DNA of 38,626 nucleotides from an uncultured Bacilli bacterium (GTDB lineage: Bacteria; Bacillota_I; Bacilli_A; RF39; UBA660), in NCBI GenBank assembly GCA_944363675.1, contig CALVUT010000040.1, positions 1-38,626 on the forward strand, read 5' to 3'. Shown piece after piece: positions 26,212-35,200 of the stretch. Under the pieces are notes generated by a model. The model was not told where the DNA came from, made no database searches, and saw nothing but the letters and a program-made list of their open reading frames with translations. Position numbers and translations under genes: made by a program. Each line of letters starts with the position of its first letter. Positions within the stretch are counted from its first letter, which is position 1.

Positions 26212-27999
26212 ATGGAAGATAAAACACTTAAAACAAAAGAAATTAATTTTGATGAATTAAAAGAAGGTAAAAATGTAATAACTAAAGAATTTGCACAATC
26301 TTATACGAAAATGCGTTTAAAGGTAGCTGCATATGTTAGAGTAAGTACTGATTTTGAAGAGCAACAAACAAGTTTTCATTCTCAATATGTATATTATGAT
26401 GGATTAATTAAGCAAAATCCAAACTGGGAATTTGCAGGAATATATGCTGATGAGGGTCTTTCTGGTACACAAACCAAAAATCGCGATTCTTTTAATAAAA
26501 TGATAAAAGATGCGCTTAATGAGAAAATCGACATGATTATTACAAAGTCTATTTCAAGATTTGCTAGAAATACTGTAGATACACTAAATATTGTAAGGTT
26601 GCTGAAATCACATAATGTTGATGTATTTTTTGAAAAAGAAAATATACATACTTTTTCTGTTACTAATGAGCTCTTTTTAACATTGTATAGTGCGTTTGCT
26701 CAAGCAGAAAGTGAATCTATTTCGGAAAATATGAAGTCTGGATTGCAAATGAAAATGAAACGTGGAGAATATGTTGGATGTCCTGAGTGTTATGGCTATG
26801 ATTGGAATAAAGAAGCAAAAACTTTGGAGATTAATACTGAAAAAGCTAAAATCGTTAAAAGGATTTTTGAAGAATATGCTCGAGGATATGGTTCTGGCAG
26901 GATTTGTAAAGGATTAAATAATGACAAAATACTTAGTCCAACTGGAAAAAGATGGAGTCCATCTACCATTCGAAGATTACTATTTAACGAAAAATATTTA
27001 GGTGATCTTTGTACTGGAAAAACCTTTGTTGAAAGCCCTGTAACTCATAGAAAGAAAATGAATCAAGGTCAATCTAAACAATGGTATACGGAAAACAAAC
27101 ATGAAGCAATTATCTCAAAGGAGTTGTGGATGAAAGCACATGAAATGTATAAAAAAAGAAGCGATAAATCTAAAAATCATCGTGATAAATATAGTAGAAG
27201 ATACGCTTTTAGCAGCAAGATTTATTGCGGATTTTGTGGAGAACGATTTGTAAGAAGATCTTATATAAAAAATAAAAAAGATATGAACAGTGAAAGAGTA
27301 ATATTTTGGGGATGTAGAAGTCAATTTCATGAAATCTCTTGTGAGAATAAAATTAAATATAAAGATGAAGAGCTAAAAAAAATGTTTGTGTTTTTATTTA
27401 ATCAATTATATAGTGATAAAGATAAATATGTAAAACAGTTTTTACATTATGTAGATACAGTATTGAATAAAGATAACATAGAAAAAGAAATTTATTCATT
27501 AGAAAAAGAACGTGATATGATTGTACAAAAACAATCAAAACTATTGGATTTAGCCCTAGACAATAAAATATCTAAACAAGTTTTAGATAGTAAAATGGCT
27601 GAATTAGATATAAAACACGAAGAAATAAAAGAGGCTTTAGAAAAATTACATCAACATTCTCAATTGAAAAGTGAAAAAATTGCACAAATGAATAAGATAA
27701 TTAGTATAATTGAAGAAAAACGCGAATTAAAAGAATTTGACGATGACATATTTGAAGCTTTAGTAGATAGGATTGTGATTGGAAAAAAATTAGATGATGG
27801 TACTTTTGATTACAAAAGCATACAATTCATTTTAAAAACATCTGAAATAATTACGAATGAAGATATAAAAGGCTTGATTTCAGAGAAAATAAATGATAAA
27901 TTTAGTACGTATAATGAATCCTTGCGCGTAACGAGCGAGGATAAAAAAACTGGCTTGACTGCATATAGGTGCGCCAAGCGATTATGGTTACGCAACTGA
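26212..27999 (+). CDS. Large serine recombinase (ICE integrase)
   Basis: A 595-residue protein. ATG 26212 is preferred because AGAAAGG (26194-26200) is only two bases from the upstream ATG at 26203. Resolvase domain: AAYVRVSTDFEEQ with catalytic Ser45, then ADEGLSGTQTKNRDSF and ITKSISRFARN. A recombinase domain follows (CYGYDWN, then KRIFEEYARGYGSGRI), then a zinc ribbon (YCGFCGERF, WGCRSQ, SCENK) and a coiled coil. It would integrate and excise the element by serine-type exchange at short att sites. The final ~13 residues (TAYRCAKRLWLRN) appear to be read from the chromosomal target gene in another frame, so the natural C-terminus in the circular form may differ. Confidence 0.92.
   Translation: MEDKTLKTKEINFDELKEGKNVITKEFAQSYTKMRLKVAAYVRVSTDFEEQQTSFHSQYVYYDGLIKQNPNWEFAGIYADEGLSGTQTKNRDSFNKMIKDALNEKIDMIITKSISRFARNTVDTLNIVRLLKSHNVDVFFEKENIHTFSVTNELFLTLYSAFAQAESESISENMKSGLQMKMKRGEYVGCPECYGYDWNKEAKTLEINTEKAKIVKRIFEEYARGYGSGRICKGLNNDKILSPTGKRWSPSTIRRLLFNEKYLGDLCTGKTFVESPVTHRKKMNQGQSKQWYTENKHEAIISKELWMKAHEMYKKRSDKSKNHRDKYSRRYAFSSKIYCGFCGERFVRRSYIKNKKDMNSERVIFWGCRSQFHEISCENKIKYKDEELKKMFVFLFNQLYSDKDKYVKQFLHYVDTVLNKDNIEKEIYSLEKERDMIVQKQSKLLDLALDNKISKQVLDSKMAELDIKHEEIKEALEKLHQHSQLKSEKIAQMNKIISIIEEKRELKEFDDDIFEALVDRIVIGKKLDDGTFDYKSIQFILKTSEIITNEDIKGLISEKINDKFSTYNESLRVTSEDKKTGLTAYRCAKRLWLRN
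27941..27975. other. attR region (right ICE/chromosome junction)
   Basis: The recombinase frame and the surface-protein frame overlap here. The target-gene frame is open only from 27959, after a TGA at 27956, and resumes typical family sequence at IGAPSDYGYAT (27965 on). The crossover therefore lies close to 27950-27968. The core dinucleotide cannot be chosen without attL or an empty site. Confidence 0.6.
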
Positions 28000-28309
28000 T
28001 GGCAGTAGTCTAGATAATATGACTATACAAGAATGCTGGGAATTTCCTTTGGCTAATTGGGATGGATTGTGTTCGGCTCATTGGATGCCTTATTCGACTT
28101 GGACTATCACTCCTTCGTCAAGCAATTCGACTGCTGTTTTTTCCAGTGGGGACAGTGGCCAATTGGACTCTATGAGGGTGAACTATTCTTCCATTTTTGG
28201 CTTTGGAGGCGGTATTGGGGCAACTCCTGTAGTTTATCTTTCTGCTAATGTAAGAATTGTTTCTGGAACAGGAACTGAAGATGATCCGTACATTTTATCT
28301 ATTGGGTAG
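27959..28309 (+). pseudogene. 3' remnant of a surface-protein gene split by the ICE
   Basis: The open frame from 27959 to TAG 28307-28309 encodes about 116 residues beginning LHIGAPSDYGYATDG. The SDYGYAT segment, the Cys/Trp-rich part (ECWEFPLANWDGLC, STWTITPSS) and the end VVYLSANVRIVSGTGTEDDPYIL match the C-terminal half of a surface-protein family common in RF39-like bacteria, as I recall it. The same PV(I/V)xLxA and GTxxxPY ending occurs in the protein downstream. The first ATG (28019) has no ribosome binding site, so expression is unlikely. The 5' half should be found beyond the left end of the ICE. Confidence 0.8.
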
Positions 28310-28394
28310 GATCATTAATTACAAAGTATCAAGACAAGCAACCTGTATTTCAATGAATAGAATGAAGTGACATAGGAGGAAAAAGAAAAAGCAA

Positions 28395-29122
28395 ATGAAA
28401 ATAAAATATTTTTAGGTATCTCTATTTTAATGATTTTAGGAAGTATTATAGCTATAGGAAATAGACCAGTTCATAATTTTATTGAATATGATGAGAATAC
28501 TACCTTAGCTTTATTTGATGAAAATGGCGAGAAGATTGACAAAGTTCCTTCTAAAGATAGTGGATACACATTAGATACGGAAAGATCTGGTTGTTCGAAT
28601 GGAAGCATTTCTTGGGATGCTGAATTCTGGAGTCCTATTGTTACTGTAAATAGTGAAGTAAATGGCAGAGTAAGTTGTATTCTATATTTTAAAGAGATAA
28701 CTGCTTATGATAAGTGTATTATGGAATATGGGAGTGATTCGGCGCAATGTAATATTTTAGCTGATTTAGATGAAGAAGTTTGTCCAACAGTAGATGAGAA
28801 TGGCAACGTTTTAGTAAGTTCTGCTGAAAGTGAAAATGGTTATTTATGTAGTGTGCCAGATGATTATGGCACAAGTTATTATTACCGAGGAAATGTTACA
28901 AATACTAAATACTATCTATATACAGGATATAATTACTGGGCTATGACACCAGCTAGTTATGTAAATGGTAATGCGATTGCTCGTTACATTGATGCTAGCG
29001 GTTTTGGAAGTAACTATGATGAAGTCTATGAATCATATGGTATTAAACCTGTCATAAATCTAAAAGCAAATAGTCTAAAATCTGGCGATGGAACAATGGA
29101 AAATCCATACAGTATACTTTAG
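28395..29122 (+). pseudogene. Frameshifted, shortened surface protein of the same family
   Basis: AGGAGG (28374-28379) precedes ATG 28395, which opens MKIKYF and then hits TAG at 28413. One more T in the T5 run at 28409-28413 would join it to the long frame FLGISILMILGSIIAIGN, a good membrane anchor. The long frame has no ATG/GTG/TTG until 28430. Family motifs follow: SKDSGYTLDT, CSNGSISWD, CILYFKE, DDYGTSYYYRGNVTN, YWAMTPASY, KPVINLKA, and GDGTMENPYSIL. The stretch usually found between RGNVTN and the YYLYTG region seems missing, so the protein is also internally shortened. It could be a true pseudogene, a slippage-controlled gene, or carry a sequencing error. A terminator follows. Confidence 0.7.
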
Positions 29123-29127
29123 TTAAT

Positions 29128-29158
29128 AGGTGAGTAATTCGAATATGCTTACCTTTTT
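29128..29158 (+). terminator. Rho-independent terminator after the surface-protein locus
   Basis: AGGTGAGTA (29128-29136) pairs with TGCTTACCT (29146-29154) with two G-T wobbles. TTTTTCTTTT follows. It isolates the surface locus from dnaE. Confidence 0.75.
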
Positions 29159-29202
29159 CTTTTGAAAAATAAGTTTGTTCGCTAGTAATTTGCCCTGATT
29201 GA

Positions 29203-29211
29203 TGATATACT
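29203..29211 (+). promoter_or_regulatory. Extended -10 promoter of dnaE
   Basis: TGATATACT is an extended -10 element (TGnTATACT). No good -35 box lies 17 bases upstream, which is tolerated with extended -10 promoters. It is 25 bases before the dnaE start. Confidence 0.5.
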
Positions 29212-29235
29212 TAAGTAGCAAGGTGGGTGATGAAC

Positions 29236-32151
29236 ATGTTTGTACCAATTAAGGTTATGACCGATTATTCTATGTTACAAAGCATGATCACTATCCCTAA
29301 ACTTATACTTTTTCTCAAAAAATATCATATTCAAACTTGTGGTATCTGCGATAAAAATTTATTTGGCCTCATGGAGTTTTACACAAGTATGAAAAATGAA
29401 AACATTAAACCTTTGCTTGGGTTTGAAATTGTCGTAGACTCTATTCCGCTATACCTTTATGCCCGAAATTATAAAGGCTACCAAGCCTTACTTAAAATAA
29501 ATACCTTAAACCAATCCGATGAACTTCATTTAGGCACTTTAGAGCAATTTGAGCAAAATTTAAATATCATTTTACCTTATTTATTTTTAAATCATTATAA
29601 AGATTTAAAAGAAAAATTTACGCATCTTTATATAGGCTATACAACCGAATACGAAAAGAACAACGCTAATGTCGTTACCGAAAACATTATTTTTTGTCCA
29701 AATATCAAAGCCTTTTCTATAAAAGACAGCGAATACTTAAATCTTTTGAAAGCTATTGATCTAGGAGAATCTCTAAAAGTAATGCTCAAAGAAAATTATG
29801 AAAAAAACACCTTTGAATATTATTTGAATGAAAAAATGGAAGACGATAAAACAAGCGAATTTATAGAATCTTGTACTGTGGAATTTCCTCAAAATATCCA
29901 TTACATTCCCAAGTTTCAAGAAAACGTAGATTCAAACAGCTACCTTATTGCGTTAGCCAAAAAAGGTTTAGCTAAAAGATGTCAAAATAAAGTGCCAGAA
30001 GAATATAGTAGTCGTTTAAAATATGAATTATCGGTGATTCAAAAAATGGGCTTTGCTGACTATTTTTTAATTGTCTATGACTATGTAAAATATGCCAAAA
30101 CCCATAATGTGTTAGTCGGTGTTGGTCGTGGTAGTGCGGTTGGTTCATTAGTGAGTTATTCTTTAGGTATAACCGATGTCGATCCTTTAAAATACCATTT
30201 ACTTTTCGAACGATTCTTAAATCCGGATCGTATTACGATGCCAGATATTGATATTGACTTTGAAGAAAGTGGTCGTGAAAAAGTCGTGGCTTATGTAAAG
30301 TCACGTTATGGTGAAAATTGTGTAGCCAATATCATTACCTTTGGAACACTAAAAAGTAAACTCGTCTTAAGAAGTGTCGGGAAAGCTTTAGAAGTAAATC
30401 CTGTTGTTATCGATTCCTTCGTCAATAAAATGGATGCTAAACTAACATTAAAAGAAAACCTCATGAACAAAGATCTGGCATATTATGTAACCCAAAATCA
30501 AGAAATCAAAAGAATGGTTCAAGCTGCCTTACAAATCGAAGGATTAAAAAAACACTCTTCGACACATGCCGCCGGTGTTGTAATATCCAGTGTTCCTTTA
30601 GATGAAGTCATCCCGACTTTTTATAACGGAACAGATCTATTAACAGGGTTTACTATGAACTATTTAGAAGACATGGGCCTTTTAAAAATGGACTTCTTAG
30701 TAATTACAAACTTGACCATTATGAAAAATGTGTTAGAATTGATCTACCAAAACACAGGCCAAAAATTAGATTTAAAAAACATTAATTTAAATGATCCTAA
30801 AGTTTTAGAAACATTTGCCAAAGCAGATACCATAGGTATTTTTCAATTTGAAAGTGAAGGAATGAAAAATTTCTTGCGTAAACTAAAACCAAATAAATTC
30901 TTAGATATTGTCTCTGCAATTGCTTTATTTAGACCAGGACCTATGGAAAATATTGATACTTATATTCGTCGTAAAGAAGGTAAAGAAAAAATCACCTATC
31001 TTCATGAAGACTTAAAAGATATTCTAAGTGAAACATATGGAATTATCGTTTATCAAGAACAAATTATGCAAATTTTAAGTCGCATCGGAGGTTTTAGCTT
31101 TGCCGAAGCCGATACCGTGCGAAGAGCAATGAGCAAAAAGAAAAAAGAATTAATTGAAAGCTTTGAAGCAAAATTTCTTGCCACAGCTATCCAAAAAGGA
31201 TATACAGAACAATTAGCAAAAGAAATTTACGCTTTGATCTTGAAATTTGCAAATTATGGATTTAATAAATCCCATTCAGTTGCCTATGCTATGATTGGAT
31301 ATCAAATGGCTTATTTAAAATGCTATTATCCTTTGTATTTCATTGCCAATTTATTAAATATGAACATTGACTCAGTGACGAAAACAAAAGAATACTTAGC
31401 TTTAGCTAAACAATCAGGAATAATGATATTGCCTCCAGATATCAATTTGAGTTCTTTAACTTATGTAACAAAAGAAAATACGTTGAGACTTCCGTTTGGC
31501 ATAATCAAAAACCTAGGTGTGGAAATGTCAAAAGCCATCGTTTCCAACCGTGGATCCATTGCCTATAGTGATTTTTTTGATTTCGTAAAAAGAAACTATA
31601 AAAATGCCGTTCATCGCAACACCATTGAAGCCTTAATTAAAGCTGGAGCCTTTGATTCTTTCGGATACAATCACAACACACTAACATATAATATAGACTC
31701 AGCTTTAAACTACGCCATGTTATCGAGTGATTTAGCTGATGACTACGTCATGAAACCAACTATGGAACTACAGCCACAAGAACCAGAAGAGACTTCGCGT
31801 CAAGATGAACTGGAAACCTTTGGGTTTTATTTAAGTAATCACCCAGCCAGCAAATACATGGATAAGACTATAATGAAATTAGAAAGAATAGATAAAAATT
31901 ACGATAATCGAGTCCGTTTAGTCGTGTTAATAGATCGTATTAAATCCATTTTGACCAAAAAAGGCGAGAAAATGGCTTTTGTGACAGCAAGTGACGAAAC
32001 CGCTTCTGGAAACTTTGTTTTCTTCGCACCTTTAATGAAAGAATTAGAAAAAGTGAAAGTCGGGGATTTAGTGTGTATAGAAGGGCGCGTGGCCAGACGT
32101 TTTGCCGACTATCAAGTGAATGTGAATAAAGTGACAAAAATCGGTGAATAA
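29236..32151 (+). CDS. dnaE: DNA polymerase III subunit alpha, DnaE type
   Basis: A 971-residue C-family replicative polymerase. ATG 29236 is preferred over GTG 29227 and ATG 29230: the ribosome binding site AGGTGG (29221-29226) is nine bases upstream, and MFVPIKVMTDYSML aligns with the usual DnaE N-terminus. The active-site motif PDIDIDF is at 336-342, GVGRGSAVGSLVSY precedes it, and FNKSHSVAYAMIGYQMAYLK is present near 677 onward. A C-terminal OB fold ends the protein. The N-terminal PHP domain has lost its metal ligands: HxH is replaced by VMTDYS and the usual TDHGNLFG by CDKNLFG. It is short for DnaE. It works beside PolC in lagging-strand primer extension in Bacillus; the same division of labour is likely here. 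Confidence 0.93.
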   Translation: MFVPIKVMTDYSMLQSMITIPKLILFLKKYHIQTCGICDKNLFGLMEFYTSMKNENIKPLLGFEIVVDSIPLYLYARNYKGYQALLKINTLNQSDELHLGTLEQFEQNLNIILPYLFLNHYKDLKEKFTHLYIGYTTEYEKNNANVVTENIIFCPNIKAFSIKDSEYLNLLKAIDLGESLKVMLKENYEKNTFEYYLNEKMEDDKTSEFIESCTVEFPQNIHYIPKFQENVDSNSYLIALAKKGLAKRCQNKVPEEYSSRLKYELSVIQKMGFADYFLIVYDYVKYAKTHNVLVGVGRGSAVGSLVSYSLGITDVDPLKYHLLFERFLNPDRITMPDIDIDFEESGREKVVAYVKSRYGENCVANIITFGTLKSKLVLRSVGKALEVNPVVIDSFVNKMDAKLTLKENLMNKDLAYYVTQNQEIKRMVQAALQIEGLKKHSSTHAAGVVISSVPLDEVIPTFYNGTDLLTGFTMNYLEDMGLLKMDFLVITNLTIMKNVLELIYQNTGQKLDLKNINLNDPKVLETFAKADTIGIFQFESEGMKNFLRKLKPNKFLDIVSAIALFRPGPMENIDTYIRRKEGKEKITYLHEDLKDILSETYGIIVYQEQIMQILSRIGGFSFAEADTVRRAMSKKKKELIESFEAKFLATAIQKGYTEQLAKEIYALILKFANYGFNKSHSVAYAMIGYQMAYLKCYYPLYFIANLLNMNIDSVTKTKEYLALAKQSGIMILPPDINLSSLTYVTKENTLRLPFGIIKNLGVEMSKAIVSNRGSIAYSDFFDFVKRNYKNAVHRNTIEALIKAGAFDSFGYNHNTLTYNIDSALNYAMLSSDLADDYVMKPTMELQPQEPEETSRQDELETFGFYLSNHPASKYMDKTIMKLERIDKNYDNRVRLVVLIDRIKSILTKKGEKMAFVTASDETASGNFVFFAPLMKELEKVKVGDLVCIEGRVARRFADYQVNVNKVTKIGE

Positions 32152-32201
32152 GAATAGACAAAAAAGATAAATCGTGTTATAAGAAGGAAGGAGAGTGTAT
32201 T

Positions 32202-35200
32202 ATGCAGGATGATGTAGTAAGGTTTTTAGATAGCATTTCTTATGAAAAAGATCGGAAAAGTCTAAAAGATATAGAAATAGAAAAAGTATATTTAAATAAA
32301 GCAAAAAAATTATTTGATGTAGTCATGCGATGCAAAAGACCACTGCCGTATGAAACAGCCAGTGAACTCATACTAGCAAGTAAAAATGGTATTCATCATA
32401 AAGAAAATTGCGTAATCACATTTAAATATGATGAAATTAAAGAAGAAGATATTCTCGTTTATATGACAGAATTATTGAAAATATATAAAATGAAAAAGCC
32501 TTCTTTAGGGGGAATACTAAGTAATTTACCAACAATAGAAAATCATACGATTTCCTTTGAAGTTGGAAATAAAGCTGAAGAAGAAGATCTCAAAAGAGAG
32601 TTTTATTTTATGGAAAGTGAAATGAGTACGTTTGGATTTAATGACCTTTCTTTTACAACCGTGATGAACGAAGAACTTCAAAAAAGTATCAAAGAAGAAA
32701 TTGAACGGGAGAAAAAGGAAACGACGATCAAAGAAGAAAAGCCTAAAATCGAGGGTAACCTTCTTTTAGGAAAAGAAATCCATGGCGAACCAACGGCCAT
32801 TAATAATATCATGGGCGAGTCGAAAGGAATTATTTTAGAAGCTTATATTTTTGGAATAGATACTTTAGAACGTGAAACAATTAATATCATAACATTAAAA
32901 ATTAGTGATAAAACAAACTCTTTACTTGCTAAAATATTCAAAAAAGACAAAAAAGAATACCAGGCAATATTGGGTTCTTTAAAAGAAGGAAACTGGTATC
33001 GCTTTCAAGGAAACGTTGAATACGACAACTTTGCCAAAGACTTTGTTTTGGGAATTCGCAATCTAGAAAAAATAGATAGCAAAGACGCAGCCAATATAGA
33101 TGATGCCGAGACTCCACGAGTGGAATTACATGCCCATACTATGATGAGTGCTATGGATGGGGTCATCGATGCAACTAAACTTGTAAATTACGTTGCTAAG
33201 CTAGGGCAAAAAGCAATTGCAGTCACAGATCATAACTGTGTGCAAGCCTTCCCAGATCTTTTCCATGCAGTTGAAAAAATAAATAAAGGTAAAGAAGGTA
33301 AAGATCGCTTTAAAGTTTTGTATGGAGCTGAGATGAATATTGTTAATGATGATGTCGATTTTATCTTTAATCCTCGTGAATATCATCTTTTAGATTCAAC
33401 TTTTGTTGTTTTCGATACCGAAACCACAGGTTTTTATGCCGGATCAGACCAAATGATTGAAATAGGTGCTGTTAAAATTCAAAATGGGAAAATCTTAGAT
33501 CGTTTTGATGAACTGATTGATCCTCATCGTCCTTTACCAAAGAAAATTACCGAACTAACCTTTATTACGGATGAAATGCTGGCTGGTAAAGACACAGAAG
33601 AAAACGTAACCAAAAGATTTTTAGACTGGGCAGGCGATTTGCCAATGGTTGCTCACAATGCGAAGTTTGATATTTCTTTTATGAAAGCTGCTTGTACCAA
33701 ATATGGTTTTAAAGAATTTGATGCTACTGTTTTAGATACGATGAGTTTGGCAAGAATGTTGCATCCTGAGTGGCCAAATCATAAACTTCAAACTTTAACC
33801 AAACGTCTTGATGTACCTTGGGATGAAGAAAAACACCACCGAGCCGACTATGATGCTGAAGGAACAGCCTTATGCTTTTATAAGATGTGTGAAGTATTAA
33901 GTAGCCGTAATATTGAAACAACAACAGATTTATTGGAAGAAGTCGATATGGATGCTTTAGTACGGTTCTCCTATCCTTTCCATGCTACTCTTATTGCCAA
34001 AGATCGAGTAGGTCTAAAAAATCTATTCAAAATCATCTCCATTGCCAACACAAAATATTTATATAAAAATGAACAGCCAAAAATTCCAAGGCGAGAAGTT
34101 GAAAAGTTAAGAGAAGGTCTTTTAATTGGCTCAGGTTGTGTAAATGGCGAGATCTTTGATAAAGCAGGCAGCAAAGAAGATGAAGAACTAGTAAACATGA
34201 TGAGCTTTTATGATTATATAGAGGTTCAACCTGTCAGTGTCTTTACGCATTTAATTGGCCCAGAAAGAAAGTTTAGCAATACATATGAAGCTGAAGAATA
34301 TTTAAAAAGAATTATCCGGATAGCCAAAGAAGCTGGTAAACCAGTTGTCGCAACTGGAGATGTTCATAATTTAACCAAAGAAGATAAAATCTATCGAGAA
34401 ATTATCGTCAATCAAAAATTCAATGGTAAACTTCATCCTTTAAACAGAAGGGGAATGGAAGTGCCGAATATGTATTTAAAAACAACTGCCGAAATGTTGG
34501 AAGAGTTTTCCTTCTTAAGTGCTGAAGAAGCCTATGAAATTGTTGTTGAAAACACCAATAAAATTGCCGATGAAGTAAGTGAAGTTGAAGTCATTATTGA
34601 TACGAAGGGAATTCCTTTCGCACCCAAAATTGATAATTCGCAAATGATCGTTACCGATATGGTTTATGCTAAAGCTAAAGAATGGTATGGCGAACCTTTG
34701 CCTTATCACATTGAAGAACGAATTGCTCTAGAACTTTACGGGGCTCCTTTTATCGAAGCTGTAAAGAAAAATGCCGAATCAGAAGAAGACAGCATCATTT
34801 ATAAAAGACTTCATGACATCGTTACAAAAGGACCGGATGCTGTGCAAAAAGAAATCGCATTAAGCTTACAAAAAGAAAATACTGAATGGACAGAAGAAGA
34901 TGCCTTAAAAGAAGCCAAAGGGAAAATGACCGCGATTATTGGAGCAAACTTTGACGTCATCTATTTAATTGCTCAAAAGCTCGTTAAACACTCAAATGAC
35001 GAAGGATTCTTAGTAGGTTCCCGTGGTTCTGTTGGTTCCTCTTTTGTTGCCAATCTCATGGGAATTACGGAAGTAAACTCTCTTGCTCCGCATTATCGTT
35101 GCCCAAACTGTAAATTTAGTGAATTTAACGATGAAAATGGTGAGCCATTAGGTAACAATTACAAATGTGGTTTTGATCTTCCGGATTATAAATGCCCAAA

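Larger units (their letters stand above)
1..27960. mobile_element. Integrative conjugative element (Tn1549-like layout), left end not in window
   Basis: A continuous same-strand block holds the expected modules of a Gram-positive ICE: ssDNA-binding protein, VirB2/VirB6/PrgI/VirB4 channel genes, M23 peptidase, oriT-like palindromes, RHH proteins, HxHxH relaxase, VirD4 coupling protein, SNF2/methylase giant, and a large serine recombinase at the right end. The right boundary is placed near 27,950-27,970, because the recombinase frame there runs into the 3' part of an interrupted surface-protein gene. The 5' half of that gene is not in the window, so the left end must lie upstream of base 1. The block uses few C-ending codons compared with dnaE/polC to its right, and many of its genes have G5-G6 ribosome binding sites. 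The exact crossover and the family name are inferred. Confidence 0.85.

Noticed and set aside
27923-27941. GC-rich imperfect palindrome near the end of the recombinase (TTGCGCGTAACGAGCG)
   Set aside because: Pairing has a mismatch, no T-run follows, and no second copy is visible, so neither a terminator nor an att core can be claimed.
28057-28248. Alternative open frame across the interrupted surface gene
   Set aside because: It overlaps the frame that carries the family motifs and lacks a ribosome binding site.
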